NCBI RefSeq assembly: GCF_014653945.1
Contig: NZ_BNAU01000001.1
Location: forward strand, 248,001-312,000
DNA length: 64,000 nt
DNA from: Amycolatopsis deserti
Lineage (GTDB): Bacteria; Actinomycetota; Actinomycetes; Mycobacteriales; Pseudonocardiaceae
Direction: 5' to 3'
Part shown: positions 26,977 to 35,491 of the stretch, one piece after another
Layout of the letters: each line of letters begins with the position of its first letter
Numbering within the stretch: the stretch's first letter is position 1
Position numbers and translations under genes: made by a program
Notes under the pieces: model-generated
Databases searched by the model: none
What the model was told of the DNA's origin: nothing
What the model saw: only the letters and a program-made list of their open reading frames with translations

Positions 26977-27842
26977 AGCCCGCCGCGTTCGCCTACCACC
27001 GGGCCCACGACGTGCCCGACGCCATCGGCCTGCTCGGCGAGCTCGCCGCGACGGGCGAGGAGCCGAAGCTGATCGCCGGCGGGCAGAGCCTGATCCCGAT
27101 GATGAACTTCCGGCTGGCCCGGCCGACGGCCCTGGTCGACCTGGGGCCGTTGCGCCGGGACCCGGCGCTGACCGGCCTGCGGCGGGAGGGCGCGCAGCTG
27201 GAGATCGGCGCGCTGGTCACCCATCGCGCGGTCGAGGTCTCCGCGACCGCGCTGGGGCCGGACTTCGACGTGCTCGCCCGTGCGATGCGGTGGGTGGGGC
27301 ACCTGCCGATCCGCTCGCGCGGCACGGTGGCGGGCAGCATCGTGCACGGCGACGCCACCGCCGAATGGTGCCTGCTCGCGCTCCTGCTCGACGCCGTGAT
27401 CGTCGCGGAGGGCCCCGGCGGGCGGCGGGAGATCCCGGCCGCGGAGATGTTCCACGGGTTCTACACGACCGCCGTCGAACCGGACGAGGTCGTGACGGCG
27501 GTGCGCTTCACCCGGCCCGCGCCGCGGGCCGCGCTGACCGAGTTCGCCCGCCGCCACGGTGACTTCGCCATCGTCGACGTCGCGGTCAGCCTCGACGGCG
27601 ACGGCAGCCGGGTGGTGGTCGGCGGCGTGGCCCCGGCGCCGGTCCGGGTGCCGGAGGCCGAGGCCGTCCTCGCCGCCGGGGACCCCGGGCCGGACCTGTT
27701 CGCCGCGTGTGCCGACGCCGCGGCGGCCGCGGTCGACCCGCCGGGCGACGCCGCCGGCAGCAGCGCCTACCGCCGCCGGCTCACCCGGACGCTCGTCGTC
27801 CAGGCTCTGCACCAGGCTTGGGAGAAGGGAGTGACGCGATGA
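26973..27842 (+). CDS. molybdenum hydroxylase FAD-binding subunit (CoxM-type), nicotinate hydroxylase
   Basis: 289 residues, GTG start overlapping the transporter stop. It carries the FAD-binding motifs of the medium subunit: LIAGGQSLIPMMNFRLARP and RWVGHLPIRSRGTVAGSIVHGD, which contact the FAD pyrophosphate, followed by the CO-dehydrogenase flavoprotein C-terminal domain. It transfers electrons from the iron-sulfur subunit to an acceptor. With the next two genes it forms a heterotrimer of the xanthine oxidase family. Given the adjacent NicC gene, the expected reaction is 6-hydroxylation of nicotinate. Confidence 0.88.
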   Translation: MKPAAFAYHRAHDVPDAIGLLGELAATGEEPKLIAGGQSLIPMMNFRLARPTALVDLGPLRRDPALTGLRREGAQLEIGALVTHRAVEVSATALGPDFDVLARAMRWVGHLPIRSRGTVAGSIVHGDATAEWCLLALLLDAVIVAEGPGGRREIPAAEMFHGFYTTAVEPDEVVTAVRFTRPAPRAALTEFARRHGDFAIVDVAVSLDGDGSRVVVGGVAPAPVRVPEAEAVLAAGDPGPDLFAACADAAAAAVDPPGDAAGSSAYRRRLTRTLVVQALHQAWEKGVTR

Positions 27843-30241
27843 GCGACGGTGCTCCGCGGTTCGACGGGCGAGGCGGACGCTGGGTCGGCGCGTCGGTGCC
27901 CCGCCGGGAGGACCCGCGCCTGCTCACCGGCCGGGGACGCTTCGTCGACGACATCGCGCTGCCCGGCATGCTGCACGCCAGTTTCGTCCGCTCGACGGTC
28001 GCGCACGGCCGGATCACCGGGATCGACCTGTCGGCGACCCTGGCGGTCGAGGGCGTCGTCGCCGCCTACACCGCGGCCGACCTCGATCTCGGCGACATCG
28101 TCGCGTTGCTGGACCGCCCGCCCGAGGAGTTCGCGCCGACCGCGATGCCGATCCTGGCGCGGGAGAAGGTGCGGTTCGTCGGCGAACCGGTCGCGCTGGT
28201 CGTCGCGCGCGACCCCTACGTCGCCGAGGACGGCGCCGAACTTGCGGTGGTGGACTACGAGCCCCTCGGGGCGATCGTCTCGGAGGAGACGGCGCTCGCC
28301 GAAGGCGCGCCCCTGGTGCACGAGGAGGCGCCCGGCAACGTGCTGCTGGATGTGTCCATGTTCGACACTCCCGGCGTGGACGAGGCGTTCGCCGCCGCCG
28401 GGTGCGTGGTCGAGGTCGTCACGCGCAGCGGGCGGCAGAACGCGCTCCCGCTGGAAACGCGCGGGGTGATCGCGTCCTGGGACGACCACGACGACCAGCT
28501 GCTCGTGCAGATGTGCACCCAGGTTCCGCACCAGGTGCGCACCGCGCTCGCCCGCTCGTTGCGCGTGCCCGAGCGCACCGTGCGGGTCACGGTCCCGGAC
28601 ATGGGCGGCGGGTTCGGCCAGAAGTGCGTGGTCGGCCGGGAGGAGATCGCGGTGGCGGCCGCGGCCCGGCGCCTGAACCGGCCGGTGAAGTGGATCGAGG
28701 ACCGGCGCGAGGCCCTGACGGCCGGGTTCCTGGCGCGGGAGCAGCGCTACCGCACCCGGGCGGCGTTCGACGCCGACGGGCGGATCACCGCCCTGGACGC
28801 CGACATCGTGTGCGACATGGGCGCCTACTCCTGCTACCCGTTCACCGCGGGGATCGAGCCGCTGATGGCGTCGGCGGAAATGCCCAGCGTGTACCAGGTG
28901 CCCGCCTACCGGGTCCGCGCCCGCGCCATCACCAGCAACAAGGCGCCCACCGCGCCCTACCGCGGGGTCAGCAGGCCCCAGTACGTGATGGCGATGGAAC
29001 GGGTCATGGAGCGCGCCGCCCGGGAACTCGGCCTCGATCCGGTCGAGATCCGGCGGCGGAACCTGATCACCCAGTTCCCCTACACCGGCATCAACGCCGT
29101 CACCTACGACCCCGGCACCTACCTGGAATCGCTGGAGCTGGCCGAAGCCACGCTGCGCGACGAGGGGTGGTTCGAACTCCGGGACAACGCCGCCGCCGAG
29201 GGCAGGCACATCGGCATCGGGTTCTGCTGTTTCTCCGAGCGGACCGGATACGGGTCGGACGCCTTCGCCAAACGGAAGATGACCGTGGTGCCCGGGTTCG
29301 ACATCTCCGAGATCCGGATGGACACCACCGGCTCGGTCGTCGTCACCAGCGGCACCATGAACCACGGGCAGTCCCACGAGACGACGCTGGCGCAGATCGT
29401 CGCCGACCGGCTGGGGGTGCACATCGACCAGGTGAAGCTGCGCCAGGGCGACACCGAGCGCATCGCCTACGGGTGGGGAACCTTCGCCTCGCGGTCGGTG
29501 ACCATCGGCGGCTCGGCCGTGGCGCTGGCGGCCACGCGGCTCGGTGAGCTGCTGTGCCGGATCGCCGCGCACCTGCTCGAGACCAGTCCGGACAACGTCC
29601 GCCTCGACGGTGACGGCGGCGTCGTCCAGATCGACGATCCGCGCCGGCGCGCGTCGTTCGAGGAGATCGCCGACGTCGCCTACCTGCGCAGCCACCTGCT
29701 GCCCAAGGACGTCGAGCCGACGCTGACGGCCACGGCGAGCTTCGACGTGCCCGGCGACGGCACCTTCTCCAACGCCACGCACGCCGTGGTCGTGGAGGCC
29801 GACCCGGGCACCGGCGGCATCACGATCCTGCGCTACGCGTGCGTGGAGGACTGCGGCGTGGTGATCCACCCGCAGGTCGTCGACGGGCAGTGCCGCGGCG
29901 GGATCGCCCAGGGCATCGCCGGCGCGTTGTTCGAGGAGGTCACCTACGCCGACAACGGCGAGCCGTCGGCCGCCAGCTTCATCGACTACCTCGTGCCGAC
30001 CGCCACGGAGATCCCCGACATCACCGTGTCCCACCTCGAAACGCCCTGCGCGTTCACCGAGAACGGCGCCAAGGGCGCCGGGGAGGGCGGCACGATCGGC
30101 GCGCCCGCCGCGGTGCTGAACGCGATCAACGACGCGTTGCGCCACACCGGGGTCGAACTCGACACCACGCCGGTGCACCCGCAGACCGTGCTCGCCGCGC
30201 TCGACGCGGCGGCCGAGGAAGGAACGAGCGTCCCGTCATGA
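27839..30241 (+). CDS. molybdenum hydroxylase large subunit (CoxL-type), nicotinate hydroxylase
   Basis: 800 residues, start overlapping the previous stop (ATGA). The large-subunit domains follow in order: the a/b hammerhead (GRGRFVDDIALPGMLHASFVRS) and molybdopterin-binding domains with DMGGGFGQK, APYRGVSRPQYVMAMER, and the catalytic Glu in GAGEGGTIGAP near the C-terminus. These bind Mo-molybdopterin cytosine dinucleotide and activate water for ring hydroxylation. The active-site loop YRGVSR lacks the selenium/copper-binding Cys of true CO dehydrogenase, so it is a heterocycle hydroxylase rather than CoxL. It differs from the two-subunit NicAB of Pseudomonas. Confidence 0.9.
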   Translation: MSDGAPRFDGRGGRWVGASVPRREDPRLLTGRGRFVDDIALPGMLHASFVRSTVAHGRITGIDLSATLAVEGVVAAYTAADLDLGDIVALLDRPPEEFAPTAMPILAREKVRFVGEPVALVVARDPYVAEDGAELAVVDYEPLGAIVSEETALAEGAPLVHEEAPGNVLLDVSMFDTPGVDEAFAAAGCVVEVVTRSGRQNALPLETRGVIASWDDHDDQLLVQMCTQVPHQVRTALARSLRVPERTVRVTVPDMGGGFGQKCVVGREEIAVAAAARRLNRPVKWIEDRREALTAGFLAREQRYRTRAAFDADGRITALDADIVCDMGAYSCYPFTAGIEPLMASAEMPSVYQVPAYRVRARAITSNKAPTAPYRGVSRPQYVMAMERVMERAARELGLDPVEIRRRNLITQFPYTGINAVTYDPGTYLESLELAEATLRDEGWFELRDNAAAEGRHIGIGFCCFSERTGYGSDAFAKRKMTVVPGFDISEIRMDTTGSVVVTSGTMNHGQSHETTLAQIVADRLGVHIDQVKLRQGDTERIAYGWGTFASRSVTIGGSAVALAATRLGELLCRIAAHLLETSPDNVRLDGDGGVVQIDDPRRRASFEEIADVAYLRSHLLPKDVEPTLTATASFDVPGDGTFSNATHAVVVEADPGTGGITILRYACVEDCGVVIHPQVVDGQCRGGIAQGIAGALFEEVTYADNGEPSAASFIDYLVPTATEIPDITVSHLETPCAFTENGAKGAGEGGTIGAPAAVLNAINDALRHTGVELDTTPVHPQTVLAALDAAAEEGTSVPS

Positions 30242-30735
30242 ACGATCGGCACCTGGTCGTCCTGACCGTCAACGGCAGCGAGCACGAGGCCGTCGTCGAA
30301 CCCCGCAAGACCCTGCTCGACGTCCTGCGCCACGATCTCGGTCTCACCGGCGCGCACGCCGGGTGCGAGCACGGCGTGTGCGGAGCCTGCACGGTCCTCG
30401 TCGACGGCGAGCCGGTGCGAGCGTGCCTGGTGTTCGCCGTGCAGGCCGAGTCGGCCGACATCCGCACCGTCGAATCGCTCGGGCGGGACGGCGAGCTCTC
30501 CGACCTGCAACAGGCCTTCCGCGAGCACCACGGTCTGCAATGCGGCTTCTGCACGCCGGGATTCCTGATGCTCGCCGAAGGTTTCCTCGCCCAGCGACCG
30601 GATGCGGACCGGGAGGAGATCCGCGAAGCGGTGTCGGCGAACCTGTGCCGCTGCACCGGCTACCAGACCATTGTGGACGCGGTCGCGGCGACCGCGACCC
30701 GCCGTCGTGACACCGGGAAGGAAGCGACATCGTGA
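30238..30735 (+). CDS. molybdenum hydroxylase [2Fe-2S] subunit (CoxS-type), nicotinate hydroxylase
   Basis: 165 residues with two [2Fe-2S] domains. The N-terminal plant-type cluster is CEHGVCGACTVLVDGEPVRAC; the C-terminal cluster is in GLQCGFCTPGF with NLCRCTGY. This is the small subunit that relays electrons from the Mo site to FAD. It follows the large subunit with a four-base overlap. The order medium-large-small is the same as in coxMSL-type gene sets except that S comes after L. No signal peptide, so the complex is cytoplasmic. Confidence 0.92.
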   Translation: MNDRHLVVLTVNGSEHEAVVEPRKTLLDVLRHDLGLTGAHAGCEHGVCGACTVLVDGEPVRACLVFAVQAESADIRTVESLGRDGELSDLQQAFREHHGLQCGFCTPGFLMLAEGFLAQRPDADREEIREAVSANLCRCTGYQTIVDAVAATATRRRDTGKEATS

Positions 30736-31406
30736 TCCTGGAGAACCAGCTGTCCGTTCCGGCCGACCCCGACGCGGTGTTCGCCCTGATCAACGACGTC
30801 GAGCGGGTGGCGGGCTGCCTGCCGGGCGCGACGTTGGACGGCCACGAGGACGACGCCTACCTGGGCCGGGTCAAGGTCAAGGTCGGCCCGATCACCGCCG
30901 CGTATTCCGGCCGGGTGCGGTTCACCGAGGTCGACACCGCCGGGCGACGGCTGCGGCTGTCGGCGCGCGGAGCGGACACCCACGGCAACGGCGACGCCGA
31001 AGCCGACGTGACGCTGACCGTGCGCGAGGCTCCCGGCGGCGCGGTCATCGACCTGCACACCGACTTGTCCATCCGCGGCAAGCTCGCCCAGTTCGGCAAG
31101 AGCGCGATCAGCGCCGTCTCGGCCCGGCTGCTCGACCAGTTCGCCCGCAACCTCGCCGACCAGCTGAGCGCCCCCGGGGACCAGCCCCGCCCGGCCGTCG
31201 CCGCGCGCACGCCGGCCCCCGCCACCCCCGCACCCGCCGACGGCGGCGAGGCCCTCGACGGGCTGGCCATGCTGCTTCCCCCTGGAATCCGGCGGTACGC
31301 GCCGATCGCGGCCGCCGCCGCGCTCGGGCTGTTCCAGGGCTGGCTGCTGGGCCGGATCCGCACCCAGGACAAACTGATCAAGGAGTTGCAGCGTGCCCGT
31401 CGATGA
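30732..31406 (+). CDS. CoxG-like SRPBCC protein with C-terminal membrane segment
   Basis: 224 residues. The first ~145 residues are an SRPBCC/START-like domain of the CO-dehydrogenase subunit G family (VPADPDAVFALINDVERVAGCLPGA, LGRVKVKVGPITAAYSGRVRF). A Pro/Ala-rich linker then leads to a hydrophobic segment YAPIAAAAALGLFQGWLLG near residues 195-213 and a basic tail. CoxG recruits CO dehydrogenase to the membrane; by analogy this protein could anchor the nicotinate hydroxylase near its electron acceptor. GTG start overlaps the previous stop; its own end overlaps nicF by 14 bases. Confidence 0.8.
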   Translation: MILENQLSVPADPDAVFALINDVERVAGCLPGATLDGHEDDAYLGRVKVKVGPITAAYSGRVRFTEVDTAGRRLRLSARGADTHGNGDAEADVTLTVREAPGGAVIDLHTDLSIRGKLAQFGKSAISAVSARLLDQFARNLADQLSAPGDQPRPAVAARTPAPATPAPADGGEALDGLAMLLPPGIRRYAPIAAAAALGLFQGWLLGRIRTQDKLIKELQRARR

Positions 31407-32076
31407 GCCCCACGGCCTGCACGGCGCGGAGACCGACGCCGTCTACGACCGGGCCGGGTTCGGCGCCACCGTCCCCCGTGGACAGAGCCCGGCCCTGGTC
31501 GTGGTCGACCTGACCCGAGGCTTCACCGAACCCGGTTTCCCGTCCGGGGCCGACCTCACCGCCGAAGTGACCGCGGCCGCCGCCCTCGTGACCGCGGCCC
31601 ACCGGTGCGACGTCCCGGTGATCTACACGGCGATCAGCTACACCGCCGCCGAGGCCGACGGCGACGGTGTGGCCTGGCTCCGGAAAGCGCCGGGCATGCG
31701 CGCGCTGCGCGAAGGAAGTGAAGCCGTCGCGCTCGACCCCCGGCTGGACCGCCGCGACGGCGACCACCTCGTGCTGAAGAAAGGTGCCTCGGCGTTCCAC
31801 GGAACCGGGCTGGCTGCGCTGCTCACCGGTCTCGGCGCGGACACCGTGCTCGTGTGCGGCGCCACCACCTCCGGATGCGTGCGGGCGACCGCCGTGGACG
31901 CCGTCCAGTCCGGCTTCGACACCCTCGTGGTGCGCGAAGCCTGCGGCGACCGGGCTCGCGGGCCGCACGACGCCGCGTTGTTCGACCTGCAAGCGAAATA
32001 CGCCGACGTGATGGGCCTGGACGACGCCGTGGCCTACCTCGGCGCGCCGGATCGAGCCGGCAGAAAGGTGTCTTGA
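31393..32076 (+). CDS. nicF: maleamate amidohydrolase
   Basis: 227 residues of the isochorismatase-like cysteine hydrolase family. The triad is visible: D39 in LVVVDLTRGF, the lysine pair K129/K130 in LVLKKGASAF, and nucleophile C162 in CGATTSGCVRAT. NicF and N-carbamoylsarcosine amidohydrolase share the TSGCVRATAVDA segment. In this operon it should hydrolyse maleamate to maleate and ammonia, between NicD and NicE. The start is a GTG inside the 3' end of the CoxG-like gene. One base separates its stop from the nicD start. Confidence 0.88.
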   Translation: MPVDEPHGLHGAETDAVYDRAGFGATVPRGQSPALVVVDLTRGFTEPGFPSGADLTAEVTAAAALVTAAHRCDVPVIYTAISYTAAEADGDGVAWLRKAPGMRALREGSEAVALDPRLDRRDGDHLVLKKGASAFHGTGLAALLTGLGADTVLVCGATTSGCVRATAVDAVQSGFDTLVVREACGDRARGPHDAALFDLQAKYADVMGLDDAVAYLGAPDRAGRKVS

Positions 32077-32077
32077 C

Positions 32078-32947
32078 ATGGTGATCCCGTCCGAGTCCCC
32101 GGCCGCCCGCACCCTGACCCAGCCCGCGCTGGCCGACCTCGCCGACATCCCCGCGACCAGCCGCTGGGTCCGGTCCGGGGCGGTGCGGCTGCACCTGCTC
32201 GACTACGGACCGGAGGACGGTGTCCCGGTCCTCGTGCTGCCCGGCATCACCAGCCCGGCGATCACGATGGACTTCGTGGCGCGGGAGCTCACCGACCTGG
32301 TGCGCCCGATCGTGCTCGACGTCCGCGGCCGCGGACTTTCCGACAACGCGGACACCGAACCGGAGGGCTACGACCTGGACACCTACGTGACGGACGTCGC
32401 CGCGGTGATCTCCGGACTGGGCCTGCACCGGCCGGTCCTCTTCGGACACTCGATGGGGGCGCGCATCGCGGCCGTGGCCACCGCCCGCTGCGAGGTGCGC
32501 GGCACGATCCTGGTCGACCCCCCGATGAGCGGCCCGGGCCGCGGTCCGTACCCCACCACGCTCGAGGCGTTCCTCGGCCAGCTCGACCAGGCCCGCCGCG
32601 GCACCGACGCCGACGAGGTGGCGCGATCCTGGCCGCGGTGGCCGCGCCGGGAACTCCAGTTGCGCGCGCGGTGGCTGTCGTCGTGCTCGCGCGCCGCGAT
32701 CGCCGCCACACACGCCGGATTCGAGTCCGAGGACTTCTTCGACCACTGGCCGCACGTGCCGGCCCCGGCCGTGCTGCTCTACGGCGGGGACAGCCCGGTC
32801 GTCACCGCCGCCGGCGCGGCCGAAGCCGCCCGGGCCAACCCGGCCGCCGAACTGGTGGCGATCCCGGGCGCGGGGCACATGGTGTTCTGGGACCAGCCCG
32901 AATCCGCCCTCGCCGCCCTGCGCGCCGCGCTGCGGAAACTGTGCTGA
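32078..32947 (+). CDS. nicD: N-formylmaleamate deformylase
   Basis: 289 residues, alpha/beta hydrolase fold. LPGITSPAITMDFVARELTD contains the oxyanion segment, LDVRGRGLSDN the second conserved loop, S125 lies in FGHSMGARIA, an Asp follows in LVDPPMSGPGRG, and H267 in PGAGHMVFWDQP completes the triad. Pseudomonas NicD is an alpha/beta hydrolase of this type that removes formate from N-formylmaleamate. The operon context (NicX upstream, NicF directly before) makes this the obvious candidate. It is the last gene of the nicotinate operon and converges with the cysteine dioxygenase gene. Confidence 0.85.
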   Translation: MVIPSESPAARTLTQPALADLADIPATSRWVRSGAVRLHLLDYGPEDGVPVLVLPGITSPAITMDFVARELTDLVRPIVLDVRGRGLSDNADTEPEGYDLDTYVTDVAAVISGLGLHRPVLFGHSMGARIAAVATARCEVRGTILVDPPMSGPGRGPYPTTLEAFLGQLDQARRGTDADEVARSWPRWPRRELQLRARWLSSCSRAAIAATHAGFESEDFFDHWPHVPAPAVLLYGGDSPVVTAAGAAEAARANPAAELVAIPGAGHMVFWDQPESALAALRAALRKLC

Positions 32948-33013
32948 GATCTCCGGGGACCTGACCAGCTGTCGCCCGCGGGCAGCGGTCGATCCACTGT
33001 GGACCTGGCGGAC

Positions 33014-33544
33014 TCACCCGGGCTGGTATGTGCGGCGCACGCTGGTGCCCTGGCTGAGATCGGCGCCGTACACGTGCAGGGTGATGGCGACCGTGTCGCC
33101 GGTGTTGTGCACCTGGTGGATGTCGTCGGGGGGCGCGGTACCGCTGACCGAGCCCGCGGGACGTTCCCGCCGGTCCACCTGCACCAGCCGGCCGCCGTCG
33201 AGGTCGAAGATGTTCTCCGTCTCGGTGCCCTGCAGGACGACGAACGAGCACCACACCAGGTGGTCGTGGATTTCGGTGATCTGGCCGGGGCGCCACACCA
33301 CGGCGGAGATCGAGAAGGCGGTCTCGGTGTGCAGCGTGTGGCGGGTGTACCCGTCGGCCGACCCCGCGCGTTCCGCCGCGGTGAGCAGATGCGCGCCCGG
33401 GCGGTGCTCGGCGAGCACGTCGGCCACCCGCCGGGCGGTGACGAGGGGCTCGGATTCCTGCCGGGCGCACCGGCGGATCTTCTCGATCAGCTCCGCGAGG
33501 CCGGGCCTGGAGTGGGTGGCCGGAGTGCCGGAGGCGATGGTCAT
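33014..33544 (-). CDS. cysteine dioxygenase family protein
   Basis: 176 residues with a cupin. The 3-His iron site is visible as H93-x-H95 in TEIHDHLVWC and a third His in DIHQVHNTGD (H143 or H146). The Arg and Tyr around these motifs fit type I cysteine/thiol dioxygenases, which oxidise cysteine or 3-mercaptopropionate to sulfinates. Start ATG 33544 is preferred; upstream codons to 33604 lack family similarity. It is divergent from the LysR gene, 75 bases apart, and is therefore its most likely target. It may link to sulfur use in the first part of the window. Confidence 0.8.
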   Translation of the reverse strand: MTIASGTPATHSRPGLAELIEKIRRCARQESEPLVTARRVADVLAEHRPGAHLLTAAERAGSADGYTRHTLHTETAFSISAVVWRPGQITEIHDHLVWCSFVVLQGTETENIFDLDGGRLVQVDRRERPAGSVSGTAPPDDIHQVHNTGDTVAITLHVYGADLSQGTSVRRTYQPG

Positions 33545-33619
33545 GCCCTCATCGTCGCCCGCGGCCGCACATGACGTCCAATGCCAACGTTCTCGCGCTC
33601 GCATCAGTACTCTTTATGC

Positions 33620-34480
33620 ATGCTGAGCCTCACCCAGCTCACGGTGCTGGCCGCGGTCGCCCGGCACGGGTCGGTCACCGGGGCGGCGAAGGAACTGCAC
33701 TACACCCAGCCGGCGGTGAGCCACCACCTCGCGCGGCTGGAGGCGGCCACCGGCGCGAAGCTGATCCAACGGGCCGGCCGCGGCATCCGGCTCACCCCCG
33801 AAGGAGAACTGCTGGCCGCGCGCGCCGCCGAGATCGTCGGCCGGGTCGACGCCGCCACCACCGAGCTGGCCGCGCGGGTCGGGCTGCGCGCCGGGCGGGT
33901 CCGGATGGCCGGGTTCCAGTCGATCCTGAGCACCATCGTCCCGAAGGCGGCCGCCGCGCTGGCCCGTGCGCATCCCGGCATCGAACTGGGCCTCGTCGAC
34001 GTCCACCCGGTCGAAGCGCTGCGCCTGCTGCGCGCGGGGCGGGTCGACGTCGCGTTGATCTTCCGGCACACCGGCGCCCCGCGCGAGGAGGACGGGTTCC
34101 GGCTGGTCCACCTGCTCGACGACCCGATCCACCTGGTCACCTCCGAACCCGGGCAGACCATCGCCAACCACCGCGACTCCGCCTGGATCGGCGGATGCGA
34201 ACGGTGCCAGGACGAGCTGATCACCATCTGCGGCCGGGCCGGCTTCACGCCGCGCATCTCCGTGGTCAGCGACGACATGGTCGTCATGCAGACACTGGCC
34301 GCCGCGCGCATGGGCGTGACCACCCTGCCCGGACTCGCCCTCCGCGCGCACCGGGAGCCCGGCATCCACACCACCGAACTACCCGGGCACCGCCGCCGGA
34401 TTTACGCCGTCACCTACGGCGAACCGCCCGACCCGCCCGCCACCACCGCGCTCATCCACGCCATCCAGGCCAGCATCTGA
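33620..34480 (+). CDS. LysR-family transcriptional regulator
   Basis: 286 residues starting with LSLTQLTVLAAVARHGSVTGAAK, the LysR winged helix, followed by QPAVSHHLARLEAATGAKLI and a substrate-binding domain (GRVRMAGFQSILSTIVPKAAAAL, ALIFRHTGAP, AARMGVTTLPGLAL). The ATG at 33620 is used since the MLSLTQL start is typical. It is divergent from cysteine dioxygenase and convergent with the AHS2-like gene, only three bases from its end. Probable activator of the dioxygenase gene; an ATGC...GCAT inverted pattern is present in the 75-base gap but is weak. Confidence 0.85.
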   Translation: MLSLTQLTVLAAVARHGSVTGAAKELHYTQPAVSHHLARLEAATGAKLIQRAGRGIRLTPEGELLAARAAEIVGRVDAATTELAARVGLRAGRVRMAGFQSILSTIVPKAAAALARAHPGIELGLVDVHPVEALRLLRAGRVDVALIFRHTGAPREEDGFRLVHLLDDPIHLVTSEPGQTIANHRDSAWIGGCERCQDELITICGRAGFTPRISVVSDDMVVMQTLAAARMGVTTLPGLALRAHREPGIHTTELPGHRRRIYAVTYGEPPDPPATTALIHAIQASI

Positions 34481-34483
34481 CTT

Positions 34484-35491
34484 TCAGACCGTCTCGAAGT
34501 GGCGGACGTCCAGCAGCTGGTCGACGTGGCTCTGCATCGCGGCGGCTTGCTGGAGGTCGATCTCCCGGAAGCGCACCACGTCGCGGCCGGGGCGGAGCTG
34601 CCCGACCTTGCTCAACGCCGCGTGCGCGACCGTCGCGATCACGGCGAAGCCGCCGGAGGTGTTGCTGTCCGGACCGAGAATGGTGAGCACGTCGCCGTAG
34701 GCGAGGATCCCGCCGTAGGGGTAGCTGGTGTCGAGCAGGTTCGACGGGTGCCCGCCGGCGACGTCCCCGGACGTCCGCGCCCACTGGAACCGGTGCGGGT
34801 TGAACCGCACGCCGGTCCGGTCCGAGTTGAGGTCGCACCGCCAGCAGGCGCCCAGGAAGTCCTCGAAGTCCTGGGCGGTGAGGAAATCCGGGTCGGCGTG
34901 GGGGCCGCGCAGAACCTCGATCTCCCAGCTGCCGGTGTACCGCGGGCGGAGGGAGACCGGCATCCGCCGCCGTTGCCGCGAAGCGGCGGAGGGGAAGACG
35001 TCGAGCACGTCCGCCCGGTCGAGCGCGCGACCGTCGAGACCGCCGATGCCGGCGACGAGGAACGTCGACCGCGACCCGAACGCCTCCGGCACCGCGATGC
35101 CGCCACCGACCGCGAGGTACCGGCGATACCCCGGCCCGCGGATGGCCGCACACGACAACACATCCCCTTCGGCGACCGGGATCGCCTCCCACAGCGGAAC
35201 GGGATCACCGTTGAGCGTGACCGCGCCGTCCGGGCCGGTGATCGCGATCGAGCCCGGACGCAGCACCGCGGCCTGGAAGCGGCCGAGCGGGATCTCCAGT
35301 GCCGCCGCGCCGGGCCGGTTGCCCACCAGGATGTTCGCCACCTGGAAGGCGATCGGGTCGGCCGGGCCGGACGGGAAGAACCCCAGCGACTGCCGCCCTC
35401 GCCGGCCGGGGTAGTCCTGAACGGTGGTCTGGAGCCCGGGATCGATGATCTCCAGAGCGGGAGCGGACCGCCCCGCGGAGCCGCCGGTCAC
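34484..35491 (-). CDS. biotin-dependent carboxyltransferase/PxpC-like AHS2 protein (copy 1)
   Basis: 335 residues of the KipA/AHS2 family. DPGLQTTVQDYPGRRG at the N-terminus, SGPADPIAFQVANILVGN, YLAVGGGI, GSRSTFLVAGIGGLDG and the C-terminal TSYPYGGILAYGDVLTILGPDS are the conserved blocks. Family members are PxpC of 5-oxoprolinase and half of the carboxyltransferase domain of urea carboxylase. The GTG start overlaps the upstream AHS1 stop. With that gene it forms a pair divergent from the PucR regulator and duplicates the pair at 45957-47799, but without linked biotin genes. The lactam/urea-type substrate is unknown. Confidence 0.82.
   Translation of the reverse strand: MTGGSAGRSAPALEIIDPGLQTTVQDYPGRRGRQSLGFFPSGPADPIAFQVANILVGNRPGAAALEIPLGRFQAAVLRPGSIAITGPDGAVTLNGDPVPLWEAIPVAEGDVLSCAAIRGPGYRRYLAVGGGIAVPEAFGSRSTFLVAGIGGLDGRALDRADVLDVFPSAASRQRRRMPVSLRPRYTGSWEIEVLRGPHADPDFLTAQDFEDFLGACWRCDLNSDRTGVRFNPHRFQWARTSGDVAGGHPSNLLDTSYPYGGILAYGDVLTILGPDSNTSGGFAVIATVAHAALSKVGQLRPGRDVVRFREIDLQQAAAMQSHVDQLLDVRHFETV

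Noticed and set aside
27767..30178. 803-codon minus-strand open frame
   Set aside because: It lies opposite the molybdenum hydroxylase large subunit, which has full domain motifs; the antisense product is low complexity.
27839..30735. True carbon monoxide dehydrogenase (CoxLMS)
   Set aside because: The large subunit has YRGVSR where CoxL has the Cys-containing active-site loop, and the neighbours are nicotinate genes.
32948..33013. GC-rich bulged stem as terminator between nicD and cysteine dioxygenase genes
   Set aside because: The possible stem around GCCCGCGGGC needs a bulge and has no U-run; too weak to call.
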